In this document: piece by piece, positions 1 to 6,500 of the stretch
Numbering within the stretch: the first letter of the stretch is position 1
Layout of the letters: the number at the start of each line of letters is the position of its first letter
Origin: Planctomycetota bacterium
GTDB lineage: Bacteria; Planctomycetota; Phycisphaerae; WQYP01
Assembly: GCA_021852225.1 (NCBI GenBank)
Contig: JAJZOA010000287.1
Span: 1 to 10,608 of the forward strand
DNA length: 10,608 nucleotides
Direction of reading: 5' to 3'
Notes under the pieces: model-generated
Told to the model about the DNA's origin: nothing
Seen by the model: the letters and a program-made list of their open reading frames with translations, nothing else
Databases searched by the model: none
Position numbers and translations under genes: made by a program

Positions 1-40
1 GAATTTCCCGCGCTTTGACATGTGTAATTTCCAGATTCAT
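1..40 (-). CDS. eno: Enolase, N-terminal fragment (cut by window edge)
   Basis: On the minus strand an ATG at 40-38 opens a frame reading MNLEITHVKAREI and then a codon beginning with C before the window ends. A GGAG Shine-Dalgarno lies at 50-47, six bases before the ATG. The string I-x-x-V-K-A-R-E-I is the characteristic start of enolase, which normally continues L-D-S-R-G-N-P-T; the partial next codon (C..) fits leucine. Enolase interconverts 2-phosphoglycerate and phosphoenolpyruvate in glycolysis and is cytoplasmic. Only 13 complete codons are visible, so the call rests on this short motif, the RBS and a plausible promoter just upstream. The gene is divergent from the alcohol dehydrogenase. 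Confidence 0.72.
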   Translation of the reverse strand, partial: MNLEITHVKAREI

Positions 41-72
41 CAGATTCTCCAAATGTTTTTGGTTTATGTAAA

Positions 73-101
73 ATTATTTCGGTCCGCTTCCGTCGCGGCA
101 A
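73..101 (-). promoter_or_regulatory. Predicted sigma70-type promoter for eno
   Basis: On the minus strand a -35-like TTGCCG (plus 96-101, 4/6 to consensus) and a -10-like AATAAT (plus 73-78, 5/6) are separated by exactly 17 bp. The predicted start point near 66 leaves a leader of about 25 nt before the ATG at 40. This is a visual match only. Confidence 0.42.
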
Positions 102-444
102 ATCCCGCCGGTCCAACATGGGCCGGGCATTCCTAAGCCGGGTAATGTAGCACGGAGCCGGGTTTATCGGCAACAGCATACAAAACCTGTATGTAGTATC
201 AGGAATGACCCTATTCCTTGGCAAGCGATGGTCTGTGGCGTGAATGGTGCCCTTCTAAAGGCCTGGGCGGCGGCATTTACGGGTTCCATGTCGGCGTTCC
301 TGAAAAAGAAAGGCTGTGTCCGGTTGCACCCGAACGGAAATTTCGCGCACCCGGTTTGTCTGGCGGCACTGGCCTGCCTACGATATTTGCCGATTGTGCA
401 GACGGAATGTGCGGCGGATATTTCAGTTCGCGTCATTGTCATTT

Positions 445-449
445 AGGAG
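445..449 (+). promoter_or_regulatory. Ribosome binding site fixing the adh start
   Basis: AGGAG lies five bases before the ATG at 455. It decides in favour of the 338-residue protein over an upstream-extended form starting at TTG 218, which has no such site. Confidence 0.75.
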
Positions 450-454
450 TTGTT

Positions 455-1471
455 ATGGCCACTATGAAATGCGTTCAGGTCACCAAAGCCAAAGGGGCGT
501 TTGAACTTGCGGAAAAGCCCGTTCCCCAGCCGGGCCTGCGCGATGTGCGGATAAAAGTTCAAGCCTGCGGCGTCTGCCACAGCGACATGTTTGTGAAAGA
601 GGGACTGTTCCCGGGCATTCAATACCCGCGTATACCGGGCCATGAAGTTATCGGCACAGTGGACGCCGTGGGGCCGCAGGTGAAAAATTTTACCGTTGGC
701 CAGCGTGTCGGGCTGGGCTGGCACGGCGGGCAGTGTTTTGTATGCGATTCCTGCCGGCACGGAGATTTTATTACCTGTGCCAACGAATTGATTACTGGAA
801 TTTCCTACGACGGCGGCTATGCGGAATATCTGATTGCGCCCCAGGAAGCGCTGGCTGTCGTACCTGACGCATTGGATGCCGCCGATGCGGCACCCCTGAT
901 GTGCGCCGGCGTGACGACATACAACGCATTGCGGCACAGCGGCGCGATAGCCGGAGACCTGGTTGCCGTTCAGGGACTCGGCGGCCTGGGGCACCTTGGC
1001 GTGCAGTTCGCCCGCGCCATGGGTTTTCATACGGTGGCCGTTTCCGGCGGAGAGTCCAAACGAGATCTGGCCGCCAAACTTGGCGCGCACGTCTATATTG
1101 ATGCGTCGGCCCAATCGCCGGCACGGGAACTTAAGTCAATGGGCGGTGCCAAGGTGATTCTGGCCACCGCGCCCAACGCAAAATCGATTCAACCTCTCAT
1201 TGAGGGGCTGGGTGTCGGCGGCAAGCTGTTGATTGTGGGGGCCGATGCACAGCCGATCCTCGTTTCCCCGCTGCAACTGATAGGCCAGCGGAAGTCGATT
1301 ATGGGCTGGCCGTCCGGCGATGGCATGGATTCGCAGGAAACACTGGAATTTGCGGCGTTAGCCAATATCCGGCCAATGGTGGAACGTTTCCCGCTGGCCC
1401 GCGCCGCTGAAGCGTATGACCATATGATGAGCGGCAAAGTCCGCTTTCGCGCTGTTCTGACCGTGGATTGA
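455..1471 (+). CDS. Zinc-dependent alcohol dehydrogenase (AdhA/AdhP-like MDR family)
   Basis: This 338-residue protein is the usual size for bacterial class AdhP/AdhA enzymes, which reversibly oxidise primary alcohols to aldehydes in the cytoplasm. Visible motifs, in order, are the catalytic zinc ligand region GVCHSD (Cys41, His42), GHE (His63-Glu64), the structural zinc cysteines Cys94, Cys97, Cys100 and Cys108, the third catalytic zinc ligand Cys150 in LMCAGVTTY, and the nucleotide-binding GLGGLGH (174-180). At the end of the second Rossmann strand the sequence is AVSGGESKRD. It lacks the acidic residue typical of NAD-specific enzymes and carries Ser/Lys/Arg instead, so NADP(H) may be preferred (inference). 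The start at 455 is chosen because AGGAG sits five bases upstream and the N-terminus then aligns with the family. The frame stays open upstream to 218, but that part does not look coding. The true substrate, which could also be a cinnamyl-type aldehyde, cannot be read from sequence. Confidence 0.9.
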   Translation: MATMKCVQVTKAKGAFELAEKPVPQPGLRDVRIKVQACGVCHSDMFVKEGLFPGIQYPRIPGHEVIGTVDAVGPQVKNFTVGQRVGLGWHGGQCFVCDSCRHGDFITCANELITGISYDGGYAEYLIAPQEALAVVPDALDAADAAPLMCAGVTTYNALRHSGAIAGDLVAVQGLGGLGHLGVQFARAMGFHTVAVSGGESKRDLAAKLGAHVYIDASAQSPARELKSMGGAKVILATAPNAKSIQPLIEGLGVGGKLLIVGADAQPILVSPLQLIGQRKSIMGWPSGDGMDSQETLEFAALANIRPMVERFPLARAAEAYDHMMSGKVRFRAVLTVD

Positions 1472-1495
1472 GTTGCATGTATCCGCATGTATAAT
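1468..1495 (+). promoter_or_regulatory. Predicted promoter for tpx
   Basis: A perfect -10 TATAAT is at 1490-1495, with TTGAGT (4/6 to the -35 consensus) at 1468-1473 and a 16-bp spacer. The -35 overlaps the adh stop codon (TGA 1469-1471). An 8-bp direct repeat GCATGTAT (1475-1482 and 1485-1492), one helical turn apart, lies between and over the -10 and could be a regulator site or chance. The predicted transcript has a leader of about 140 nt before tpx. Confidence 0.55.
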
Positions 1496-1518
1496 GCGAG
1501 CCGACCGGTCAATAGTCC

Positions 1519-1561
1519 CGGACTGGATGCAATGCCACGGTTTACGGCGTCCAGACCGTAA
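1519..1561 (+). promoter_or_regulatory. Structured tpx leader with two competing hairpins
   Basis: In the predicted 5' untranslated region, CGG-A-CTGGATGC (1519-1530) can pair with GCGTCCAG-A-CCG (1547-1558), with one G-U pair and one A-A mismatch. TTACGG (1542-1547) can instead pair perfectly with CCGTAA (1556-1561). The two stems share bases and cannot form together. There is no U-tract typical of an intrinsic terminator, and no known RNA family is recognised. Confidence 0.3.
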
Positions 1562-1641
1562 TTCCGGTTCTGTGGCGCTGCGGAGCGGCTGAACCGCCAA
1601 CGTGACAATGCAGGTTGTGTATTAACCCCAAAGGAGATTTT

Positions 1642-2145
1642 ATGGCCAGTATCACCTTTAAAGGAAATCCCATTCATACCAGTGGAAACCTGCCCGTCGC
1701 GGGCGGTGTAATTCCTTCATTTACCCTGACTAAAAGCGATCTGGGTGAACTGCAGTCCTCTGAATTGGCGGGCAAAGCGGTTATTCTGAATATATTTCCG
1801 AGTCTGGATACCTCGGTTTGCGCCAAGTCGGTGCGGCAGTTCAATCAGGATGCCGCCGCCCTGCCCAATGTCGCGGTACTTTGTATTTCACACGATCTTC
1901 CATTTGCCATGAATCGCTTCTGTACGGCCGAGGGGATTAAAAATGTGCAGGTTCTGTCCTGCTTCCGGCACACCGAATTTGGCGACAAACTGGGCGTCAC
2001 CATCGCGGATGGACCATTGAAAGGCCTGCTGGCGCGTGCGGTGGTGGTCATCAACGCGCAGGGCAAAATTACTCATAGCGAACTTGTGCCGGAAATCGCC
2101 CAGGAGCCAAATTACGCCGCCGCGCTTGCCGCGGCGGGAAAATAA
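1642..2145 (+). CDS. tpx: Thiol peroxidase Tpx (atypical 2-Cys peroxiredoxin)
   Basis: This 167-residue protein matches the Tpx family in length and throughout its sequence. It reduces hydrogen peroxide and organic peroxides with electrons from thioredoxin. The peroxidatic cysteine is Cys60 in PSLDTSVC (53-60) and the resolving cysteine is Cys94 in NRFCTAEG. Together they form the intramolecular disulfide seen in E. coli Tpx (Cys61 and Cys95). Cys81 matches the third E. coli cysteine, and the family signature ADGPLKGLLARAVVV (122-136) supplies the active-site arginine Arg132. There is no signal peptide, so it is probably cytoplasmic, although some Tpx proteins are periplasmic. The start follows AAGGAG (1631-1636) by five bases; the frame is open upstream to 1615 but that ATG lacks an RBS. 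The gene lies 170 bp downstream of adh with its own predicted promoter and is probably transcribed alone. Confidence 0.95.
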   Translation: MASITFKGNPIHTSGNLPVAGGVIPSFTLTKSDLGELQSSELAGKAVILNIFPSLDTSVCAKSVRQFNQDAAALPNVAVLCISHDLPFAMNRFCTAEGIKNVQVLSCFRHTEFGDKLGVTIADGPLKGLLARAVVVINAQGKITHSELVPEIAQEPNYAAALAAAGK

Positions 2146-2197
2146 CGGTTCCACGCCTGGAATATCGTCCTTATCGTGACAGTTGATGCAGGCGCCA

Positions 2198-2246
2198 CCG
2201 ACAGGCGGCGGGTGCCGTCGGCGGACTCATTTGCCGTTTATTTTTC
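2198..2246 (+). terminator. Possible terminator after tpx
   Basis: A GC-rich hairpin can form from CCGAC (2198-2202) and GTCGG (2217-2221), extended by GGC/GCC with a bulge. A T-rich stretch follows at about 2236-2246. The T-run is not directly next to the stem, so an intrinsic terminator is only a possibility. Confidence 0.25.
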
Positions 2247-2256
2247 CATTCACCGG

Positions 2257-2262
2257 TACAAT
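2257..2262 (+). promoter_or_regulatory. Candidate -10 element for the acetylesterase gene
   Basis: TACAAT (5/6 to TATAAT) lies 76 bases before the ATG at 2339. The nearest -35-like sequence, TTGCCG at 2231-2236, is 20 bp away, which is longer than usual. Only the -10 is therefore credible. Confidence 0.3.
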
Positions 2263-2327
2263 GTTGCGGGTTGATTGAATGCCGACGTTCATCCAACCTG
2301 GAATCGCCAAAAGTCATTCGGCCGGAT

Positions 2328-2332
2328 GGAGG
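2328..2332 (+). promoter_or_regulatory. Ribosome binding site fixing the acetylesterase start
   Basis: GGAGG lies six bases before ATG 2339. It places the signal peptide at the very N-terminus and argues against the upstream in-frame ATG at 2279. Confidence 0.75.
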
Positions 2333-2338
2333 TCGCGT

Positions 2339-3925
2339 ATGCCCCGTCATTTTAATTTGGCCAGAACTGCGATCGCTCTCTTGGCGGTGATTATTGCTTC
2401 AATCGCAGGTCGGGCGGCTGGCGCAATTGTCATGTCCCATCTGTTCACCGACCATTGCGTGTTGCAGCGGAATGCCGAAACACCGGTATGGGGATGGGCC
2501 GCACCGGGCAAACGAATCAGGGTGCGGTTTGCCGGGCAGCGCGTTTCGGCCACCGCCGACCGCCATGGAAAATGGGTGGTTCGCCTTGCGCCACTTCATA
2601 CCGATGCCATCGGCCGCCGGATGGTTATTTCCGGCGATGGTAAAAAAGTGATCCGCGATATTCTTGTGGGCGATGTGTGGCTTTGTTCCGGCCAATCCAA
2701 TATGCAGTTCCCGCTGGATGGCCACTGGGCGCGTGCACTGCATGCCCGGAAGGAAGTTGCCGCCGCCAGTTATCCCATGATTCGCCTGCTTAAAGTGCCG
2801 CGAACCAATACACCCGGACCACAGCGGGATATAAAGGCATCCTGGATGGTCTGCTCTCCGGCTACTGCGAAAGATTTCAGCGCGGTGGCTTATTTTTTCG
2901 GTCGCGACCTGTTTCAACGGCTGCATGTTCCGATGGGGCTGATTGATTCCTCGTATGGCGGAACGGTGATTCAGTCTTGGACGCCGATGTCCGCGTTGCG
3001 CCGGACGCCCGCGCTGCGTGGCGATGTGGAGTGGTTTAAGGTCGCTGCCCGCCGATATAAATTGCAATTGGTCCATTACCGGAATGTGATCAAGGCCTGG
3101 GAGGCTGCGGCACGACGGGCTCGCGCCAACGGACAATCCGCCCCGGCGCGGCCAGGGATTCACCGGCCGCAGAATCCGTTTACCCTAAGCCGCCCTTCGC
3201 CGGACATGGCACCCGTTTCCATTTACAACTCCATGATTCATCCACTGATTCCATTTGCGATGCGCGGCATTGTATGGTGTCAGGGTGAAAACAACGCCTG
3301 GGTGAATGACCTGCTTTATGGCATTCGCCTGAAGGCCATGATCAAGGGCTGGCGACGGAACTGGGCGGCACCACAATTGCCTTTTCTGATTGTGCAGATC
3401 GCGCCCTATTTTCATTACCCCCAGCCTGCCATTGGCGTGCCCGTGGTCTGGCAGGGCGAGGAACAGGCGGTTAAAACGCTCCCGGATGTCGGCATGGTCG
3501 GAACCATGGACATTGGCGATCTGCACAATATTCACTTTCGCAACAAGCAGGCCGTCGGCCGACGGCTGGCCGCCCTGGCGCGGGCGATGGTTTATCAGCA
3601 TGCGCCACTGCGAACGCTTGGCCCGATGTACTCATCCATGCGTGTGGAGGCAAACAAAATTGTGATTCATTTCTCCGATGCCTCGGCCGGTCTGGCCAGT
3701 CGCAACGGCAAGCCGTTGGACTGGTTTGAAATTGCCGGCGAAGACCGCAAATTTGTGCCGGCCGAAGCGAGAATCCAGGGCGGACAGGTGGTGGTGTGGG
3801 CGACGGCGGTTCGGCATCCCATGGCGGTTCGCTTCGGCTGGAGCTGCATGGCGCAGCCCAACCTGATGGATAAAACCGGGCTGCCTGTTTTGCCATTCCG
3901 CACCGATAACTGGCCATTGAAATAA
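2339..3925 (+). CDS. Secreted sialate O-acetylesterase-type SGNH hydrolase
   Basis: This 528-residue protein starts with a Sec signal peptide: MPRHFNLART, then a hydrophobic stretch to about 22, and Ala-rich cleavage candidates near 27-29. It is therefore exported. A beta-rich N-terminal domain (about 30-107) precedes the hydrolase core. The core shows GDVWLCSGQSNM with nucleophile Ser120, YGGT at 206-209 followed by SWTP, the block III-like WCQGENNA (313-320), and the catalytic Asp/His region DIGDLHNIHFRNK with His399. The C-terminus, with MAVRFGW and LPFRTDNW, is typical of the family. Such enzymes remove O-acetyl groups from sialic acids or plant polysaccharides such as xylan; which one cannot be told. 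Deviations are WCQGENN for the common WYQGESN, and IHF for IHP. The start at 2339 is supported by GGAGG six bases upstream and by the signal peptide; an in-frame ATG at 2279 has no RBS and would bury the signal. No other polysaccharide-degrading gene is nearby. Confidence 0.85.
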   Translation: MPRHFNLARTAIALLAVIIASIAGRAAGAIVMSHLFTDHCVLQRNAETPVWGWAAPGKRIRVRFAGQRVSATADRHGKWVVRLAPLHTDAIGRRMVISGDGKKVIRDILVGDVWLCSGQSNMQFPLDGHWARALHARKEVAAASYPMIRLLKVPRTNTPGPQRDIKASWMVCSPATAKDFSAVAYFFGRDLFQRLHVPMGLIDSSYGGTVIQSWTPMSALRRTPALRGDVEWFKVAARRYKLQLVHYRNVIKAWEAAARRARANGQSAPARPGIHRPQNPFTLSRPSPDMAPVSIYNSMIHPLIPFAMRGIVWCQGENNAWVNDLLYGIRLKAMIKGWRRNWAAPQLPFLIVQIAPYFHYPQPAIGVPVVWQGEEQAVKTLPDVGMVGTMDIGDLHNIHFRNKQAVGRRLAALARAMVYQHAPLRTLGPMYSSMRVEANKIVIHFSDASAGLASRNGKPLDWFEIAGEDRKFVPAEARIQGGQVVVWATAVRHPMAVRFGWSCMAQPNLMDKTGLPVLPFRTDNWPLK

Positions 3926-3961
3926 CTGCCCGGTTCGTGTGCGGGTGACAGTGTCCAGATT

Positions 3962-3975
3962 CCCATGCCGATGGG
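3962..3975. other. Small hairpin downstream of the acetylesterase gene
   Basis: CCCAT-GCCG-ATGGG is a perfect 5-bp stem with a 4-nt loop, 36 bases after the stop codon. A longer-range CTGCCC (3926-3931) / GGGCAG (3973-3978) pairing overlaps it. No T-run follows, so it is not a standard intrinsic terminator. It may be a transcript 3' end structure or chance. Confidence 0.25.
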
Positions 3976-4053
3976 CAGGCCGACCTTCCGGTTCTTGGGC
4001 GGCACCTGTCCGCTGCGGATAACGCCTCACACCATGGCCAGCGTAGCCGGGAA

Positions 4054-4062
4054 TGCTATACT
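4054..4062 (+). promoter_or_regulatory. Predicted extended -10 promoter for lpxD
   Basis: TGC-TATACT is an extended -10 (TGn plus a 5/6 hexamer) ending 59 bases before the lpxD ATG. A weak -35, TGGCCA at 4035-4040, sits 16 bp upstream. The first in-frame ATG of the open frame (4053) overlaps this promoter, which argues further that it is not the true start. Confidence 0.45.
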
Positions 4063-4121
4063 CTGTCACGAGCGTAAAACGGCGCGGCAATGGATGCTCG
4101 CGTCATTCAGCGGAGATGTGC

Positions 4122-5204
4122 ATGGCGACAGATGCTACCAGAATATTGACAGTTGCGGATTTAGCCGCGCATGTCGGGGGTGTGGTGCTGGGTGATGGCC
4201 AGAGGCCCATCCGCGGATGCCGCAGTTTGAATCTGGCCGGCCAGACCGATGCGAGTTTCCTGTCCAACATGAAATACACGGCGCAGCTGGCCACCACTAT
4301 GGCCGGTTGTGTGATCGTGGGAAAGGACACCAAACCCGCGGACTTCGACCGTGGCACACTGCCACCGCTGACCTTCATTCAAACCGCTGATCCTTATTAC
4401 AGCTTTCGGGAAATCGTGGTTTTGCTGCATGGTTTTCGTGTGCATCCGCCTATGGCGGTGTCACCGCTGGCGGTGGTGGCTAAATCCGCCAGAATCGGCG
4501 CGAATTGCCAGATACATCCTTTCGCGTCCATCGGAGAGAACGCGGTTTTAGGTGCTGGCTGTGTGGTCTACCCTGGCGCGGTGCTGATGGCCCGTACGAC
4601 ATTGGGCGACAACTGCATCGTGTACCCGAATGCGACTGTTTACGACGATTGCGTGCTGGGTAACCGCTGCATTCTGCAATCAGGCGCGGTGGTCGGGTCC
4701 GATGGATACGGATTTGCCACCCACCACGGCGTGCATCATAAAATTCCGCAAATTGGCAATGTCCTGCTGGAAGATGATGTAGAAGTGGGCGCCAATACCG
4801 TCATTGAACGGGCCGCAATGGAAAGCACGGTTATAGCAAAAGGAACGAAACTGGGAAATTCGGTGGTCATTGGCCACAACTGCCAGATTGGTGAGCATAA
4901 TCTGCTGGTAAGCCAGGTCGGTATTGCCGGCAGCACACAAACGGGGCATCATGTGGTGTTGGCCGGGCAGGTTGGAGTTGCCGGGCATTTGCATATTGGA
5001 AATCTGGTGCGCGCCGCAGCGCAGGCGGGAATCGCCGCCGATATTCCGGACGCACAGGATGTCGGCGGCACACCGGCGGTTGAAATGAAACAGGCTAAAC
5101 GGGTGTATCTGCAACTTTATCAATTGCCGGACCTCGCCAAGCGGATTCGGGACTTGGAACGGACCGTGGCGAGCCTGAAAAAGCCTTCGCCCGATGAGGC
5201 GTAA
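4122..5204 (+). CDS. lpxD: UDP-3-O-acylglucosamine N-acyltransferase LpxD
   Basis: This 360-residue protein catalyses the third step of lipid A synthesis, moving a 3-hydroxyacyl chain from acyl carrier protein to the 2-amino group of UDP-3-O-acylglucosamine. It acts in the cytoplasm and is a trimer. Residues 1-110 form the uridine-binding N-terminal domain. Residues about 112-305 are a left-handed beta-helix of hexapeptide repeats (for example ARIGANCQI, ASIGENAVL, AVLGAGCVV). Signature blocks are GSDGYGFA (192-199), EVGANTVIER (221-230) and VVIGHNCQIG with catalytic His252, then QVGIAGST. The C-terminal helix (about 318-350) carries TPAVEMKQ and a charged amphipathic segment. The start is the ATG preceded by GGAG (4112-4115) at six bases; the family N-terminus begins right after it. 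It stands alone rather than in the lpxD-fabZ-lpxA-lpxB cluster of proteobacteria. Confidence 0.93.
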   Translation: MATDATRILTVADLAAHVGGVVLGDGQRPIRGCRSLNLAGQTDASFLSNMKYTAQLATTMAGCVIVGKDTKPADFDRGTLPPLTFIQTADPYYSFREIVVLLHGFRVHPPMAVSPLAVVAKSARIGANCQIHPFASIGENAVLGAGCVVYPGAVLMARTTLGDNCIVYPNATVYDDCVLGNRCILQSGAVVGSDGYGFATHHGVHHKIPQIGNVLLEDDVEVGANTVIERAAMESTVIAKGTKLGNSVVIGHNCQIGEHNLLVSQVGIAGSTQTGHHVVLAGQVGVAGHLHIGNLVRAAAQAGIAADIPDAQDVGGTPAVEMKQAKRVYLQLYQLPDLAKRIRDLERTVASLKKPSPDEA

Positions 5205-5219
5205 CCTCTGCCCGGACGC

Positions 5220-5249
5220 TTCGCATAATATGACGCAATCCGTTATTAT
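5220..5249 (+). promoter_or_regulatory. Predicted promoter for hisC
   Basis: TTCGCA (5220-5225, 4/6) and TATTAT (5244-5249, 5/6) are separated by 18 bp, ending 77 bases before the hisC ATG. CATAAT at 5224-5229 is an alternative -10. Visual match only; read-through from lpxD is also possible. Confidence 0.35.
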
Positions 5250-5326
5250 CCTGCCGCGGAACAGCGCGGATTCAGGCCGTCCGAGCACGGTTTGCGCTTA
5301 CGCCGCGCGATAAACAGGAAGCAGCC

Positions 5327-6400
5327 ATGGGTCTGGTACGTGACAATATTCTTGCTATGACCGGCTATGTGCCCGGTGAACAGCCACTGGTTACGCAGGT
5401 TATTAAACTTAACACCAATGAAAATCCTTTTCCGCCTTCGCCGCGCGCAATGGAGGCGATCGCGGGGGTTACGCCCGAACAGTTGCGGCGCTATCCAAGT
5501 CCGGACGCGATGGCCTTCCGGCAGGCGGCGGCGCGGGTACACGGCATTTCACCGGATATGATTCTGGCCACCAACGGCGGCGACGAACTTCTGGCCATGG
5601 TGTTTCGGGCCTGCGTGGGGGAAGGGCAGAATGTGGCCTGGCTTGACCCAAGCTATTCCCTTTACCCGGTGCTGGCGCGGATGCAGGCTGCCCGGCAGAT
5701 CGTTCTGCCCTATAATATTTCCGGCACCAGGTGGGAACTGCCGGATGCCATATTCGGACTGGACGCGAAATTGCTTCTGATTGTGAATCCCAACGCTCCA
5801 TCCGGAACATTTATAGATATGGATACACTTTCACGAATTATTTCGGGCTTTTCCGGACTGGTTCTGGTGGACGAGGCGTACGTGAATTTTGCGCCGCACA
5901 GCGCCTTGCAGTTGGTGGGCAAATTTCCGAATCTGGTGCTTTTGCGGTCGATGTCCAAGGGGTATGGCCTGGCAGGCTTGCGTTTCGGCTATGCCATCGG
6001 ACAGCCGGATATTCTGCAACAATTGCACAAGGTACGCGACAGTTACCCGTGCGACGCCTTGGCCATCGCCGCAGCCACCGCCGCCATTGAAGACCAAGCC
6101 TACGCCCGCGGCACCTGGGAACGCGTGAAAACCGAAAGGCAGTGGCTGACATCGCAGCTTGCGGCCATCGGCTATACCATGCCCGAAAGTCATGCGAATT
6201 TTGTGCTGGCGCGCGTGCCCGTCGGTACAGATGCCCGCGGGATTTATGAACAGCTTAAGGCGCGGAACATTCTGGTGCGTTATTTTGCGCTTCCCCGTCT
6301 TACGGATAAACTGCGTATCACGATCGGTTCACCGGACCAGAACCGGGCACTCGTGGCGGCATTGCAGCCGATGCCGGCACCGCCGGCGACGAACCACTGA
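5327..6400 (+). CDS. hisC: Histidinol-phosphate aminotransferase HisC
   Basis: This 357-residue protein is of normal family length. It is a PLP-dependent class I/II aminotransferase that converts imidazole acetol phosphate and glutamate to histidinol phosphate, in the cytoplasm. Visible landmarks are the N-terminal KLNTNENPFPPSP (27-39), YPSPDAMAFRQA (56-67), the NPNAPSG motif (154-160), DEAYVNF (182-188) with the PLP-ring aspartate Asp182, and SMSKGYGLAGLRFGY (208-222) containing the Schiff-base lysine Lys211. Near the C-terminus LRITIGSPDQN (329-339) provides the substrate carboxylate arginine Arg330. The start has AGGAAG (5316-5321) five bases upstream. hisB follows after 100 bp on the same strand, so the two probably form a small histidine unit. 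HisC-like enzymes can also act on aromatic amino acids; the hisB neighbour favours histidine. Confidence 0.93.
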   Translation: MGLVRDNILAMTGYVPGEQPLVTQVIKLNTNENPFPPSPRAMEAIAGVTPEQLRRYPSPDAMAFRQAAARVHGISPDMILATNGGDELLAMVFRACVGEGQNVAWLDPSYSLYPVLARMQAARQIVLPYNISGTRWELPDAIFGLDAKLLLIVNPNAPSGTFIDMDTLSRIISGFSGLVLVDEAYVNFAPHSALQLVGKFPNLVLLRSMSKGYGLAGLRFGYAIGQPDILQQLHKVRDSYPCDALAIAAATAAIEDQAYARGTWERVKTERQWLTSQLAAIGYTMPESHANFVLARVPVGTDARGIYEQLKARNILVRYFALPRLTDKLRITIGSPDQNRALVAALQPMPAPPATNH

Positions 6401-6500
6401 ATCTGTCCCTGAACGCGGGATCAATGACGGGAACCGCATGCCTGCGGAAAATTCAAAGGCGGCGGATGAACTTAACCAGACCGGCAATGCGGAGCAGAAT

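Larger units (their letters stand above)
41..454. other. Intergenic region between eno and adh, no supported gene
   Basis: This 414-bp divergent spacer carries the eno promoter and RBS at its left end and the adh RBS (AGGAG, 445-449) at its right end. Open frames inside it lack Shine-Dalgarno sequences and read as Cys/Arg-rich non-protein-like strings. A short inverted repeat, CATACA-N5-TGTATG, lies at 177-193. The motif GCCGGG occurs three times between about 122 and 162. I could not identify a convincing adh promoter; TAGTAT at 194-199 is a weak -10 candidate. Confidence 0.5.

Noticed and set aside
177..193. CATACA-N5-TGTATG as a second copy of the porin dyad operator
   Set aside because: Arms are in the opposite order (CATACA first rather than TGTATG first) and only 6 bp long, so it is not the same site.
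164..442. Small frames of 92, 72 and 62 codons in the eno-adh gap
   Set aside because: No Shine-Dalgarno, Cys/Arg-rich composition and mutual overlap in different frames; they look like chance open frames.
218..454. 79-codon in-frame upstream extension of the alcohol dehydrogenase from TTG 218
   Set aside because: No RBS at 218, sequence unlike any dehydrogenase N-terminus, and AGGAG correctly placed before ATG 455.
443..1114. 223-codon minus-strand frame antisense to adh
   Set aside because: Lies wholly within a well-supported gene, has no RBS and no recognisable domain.
2399..3163. 254-codon minus-strand frame antisense to the acetylesterase
   Set aside because: Shadow of a real gene; Arg/Pro/Ser/His-rich, no family resemblance, no RBS.
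6159..6500. 114-codon extension of HisB into hisC
   Set aside because: Overlaps the C-terminal third of hisC in another frame and is Arg/Cys-rich; a strong RBS precedes ATG 6501.
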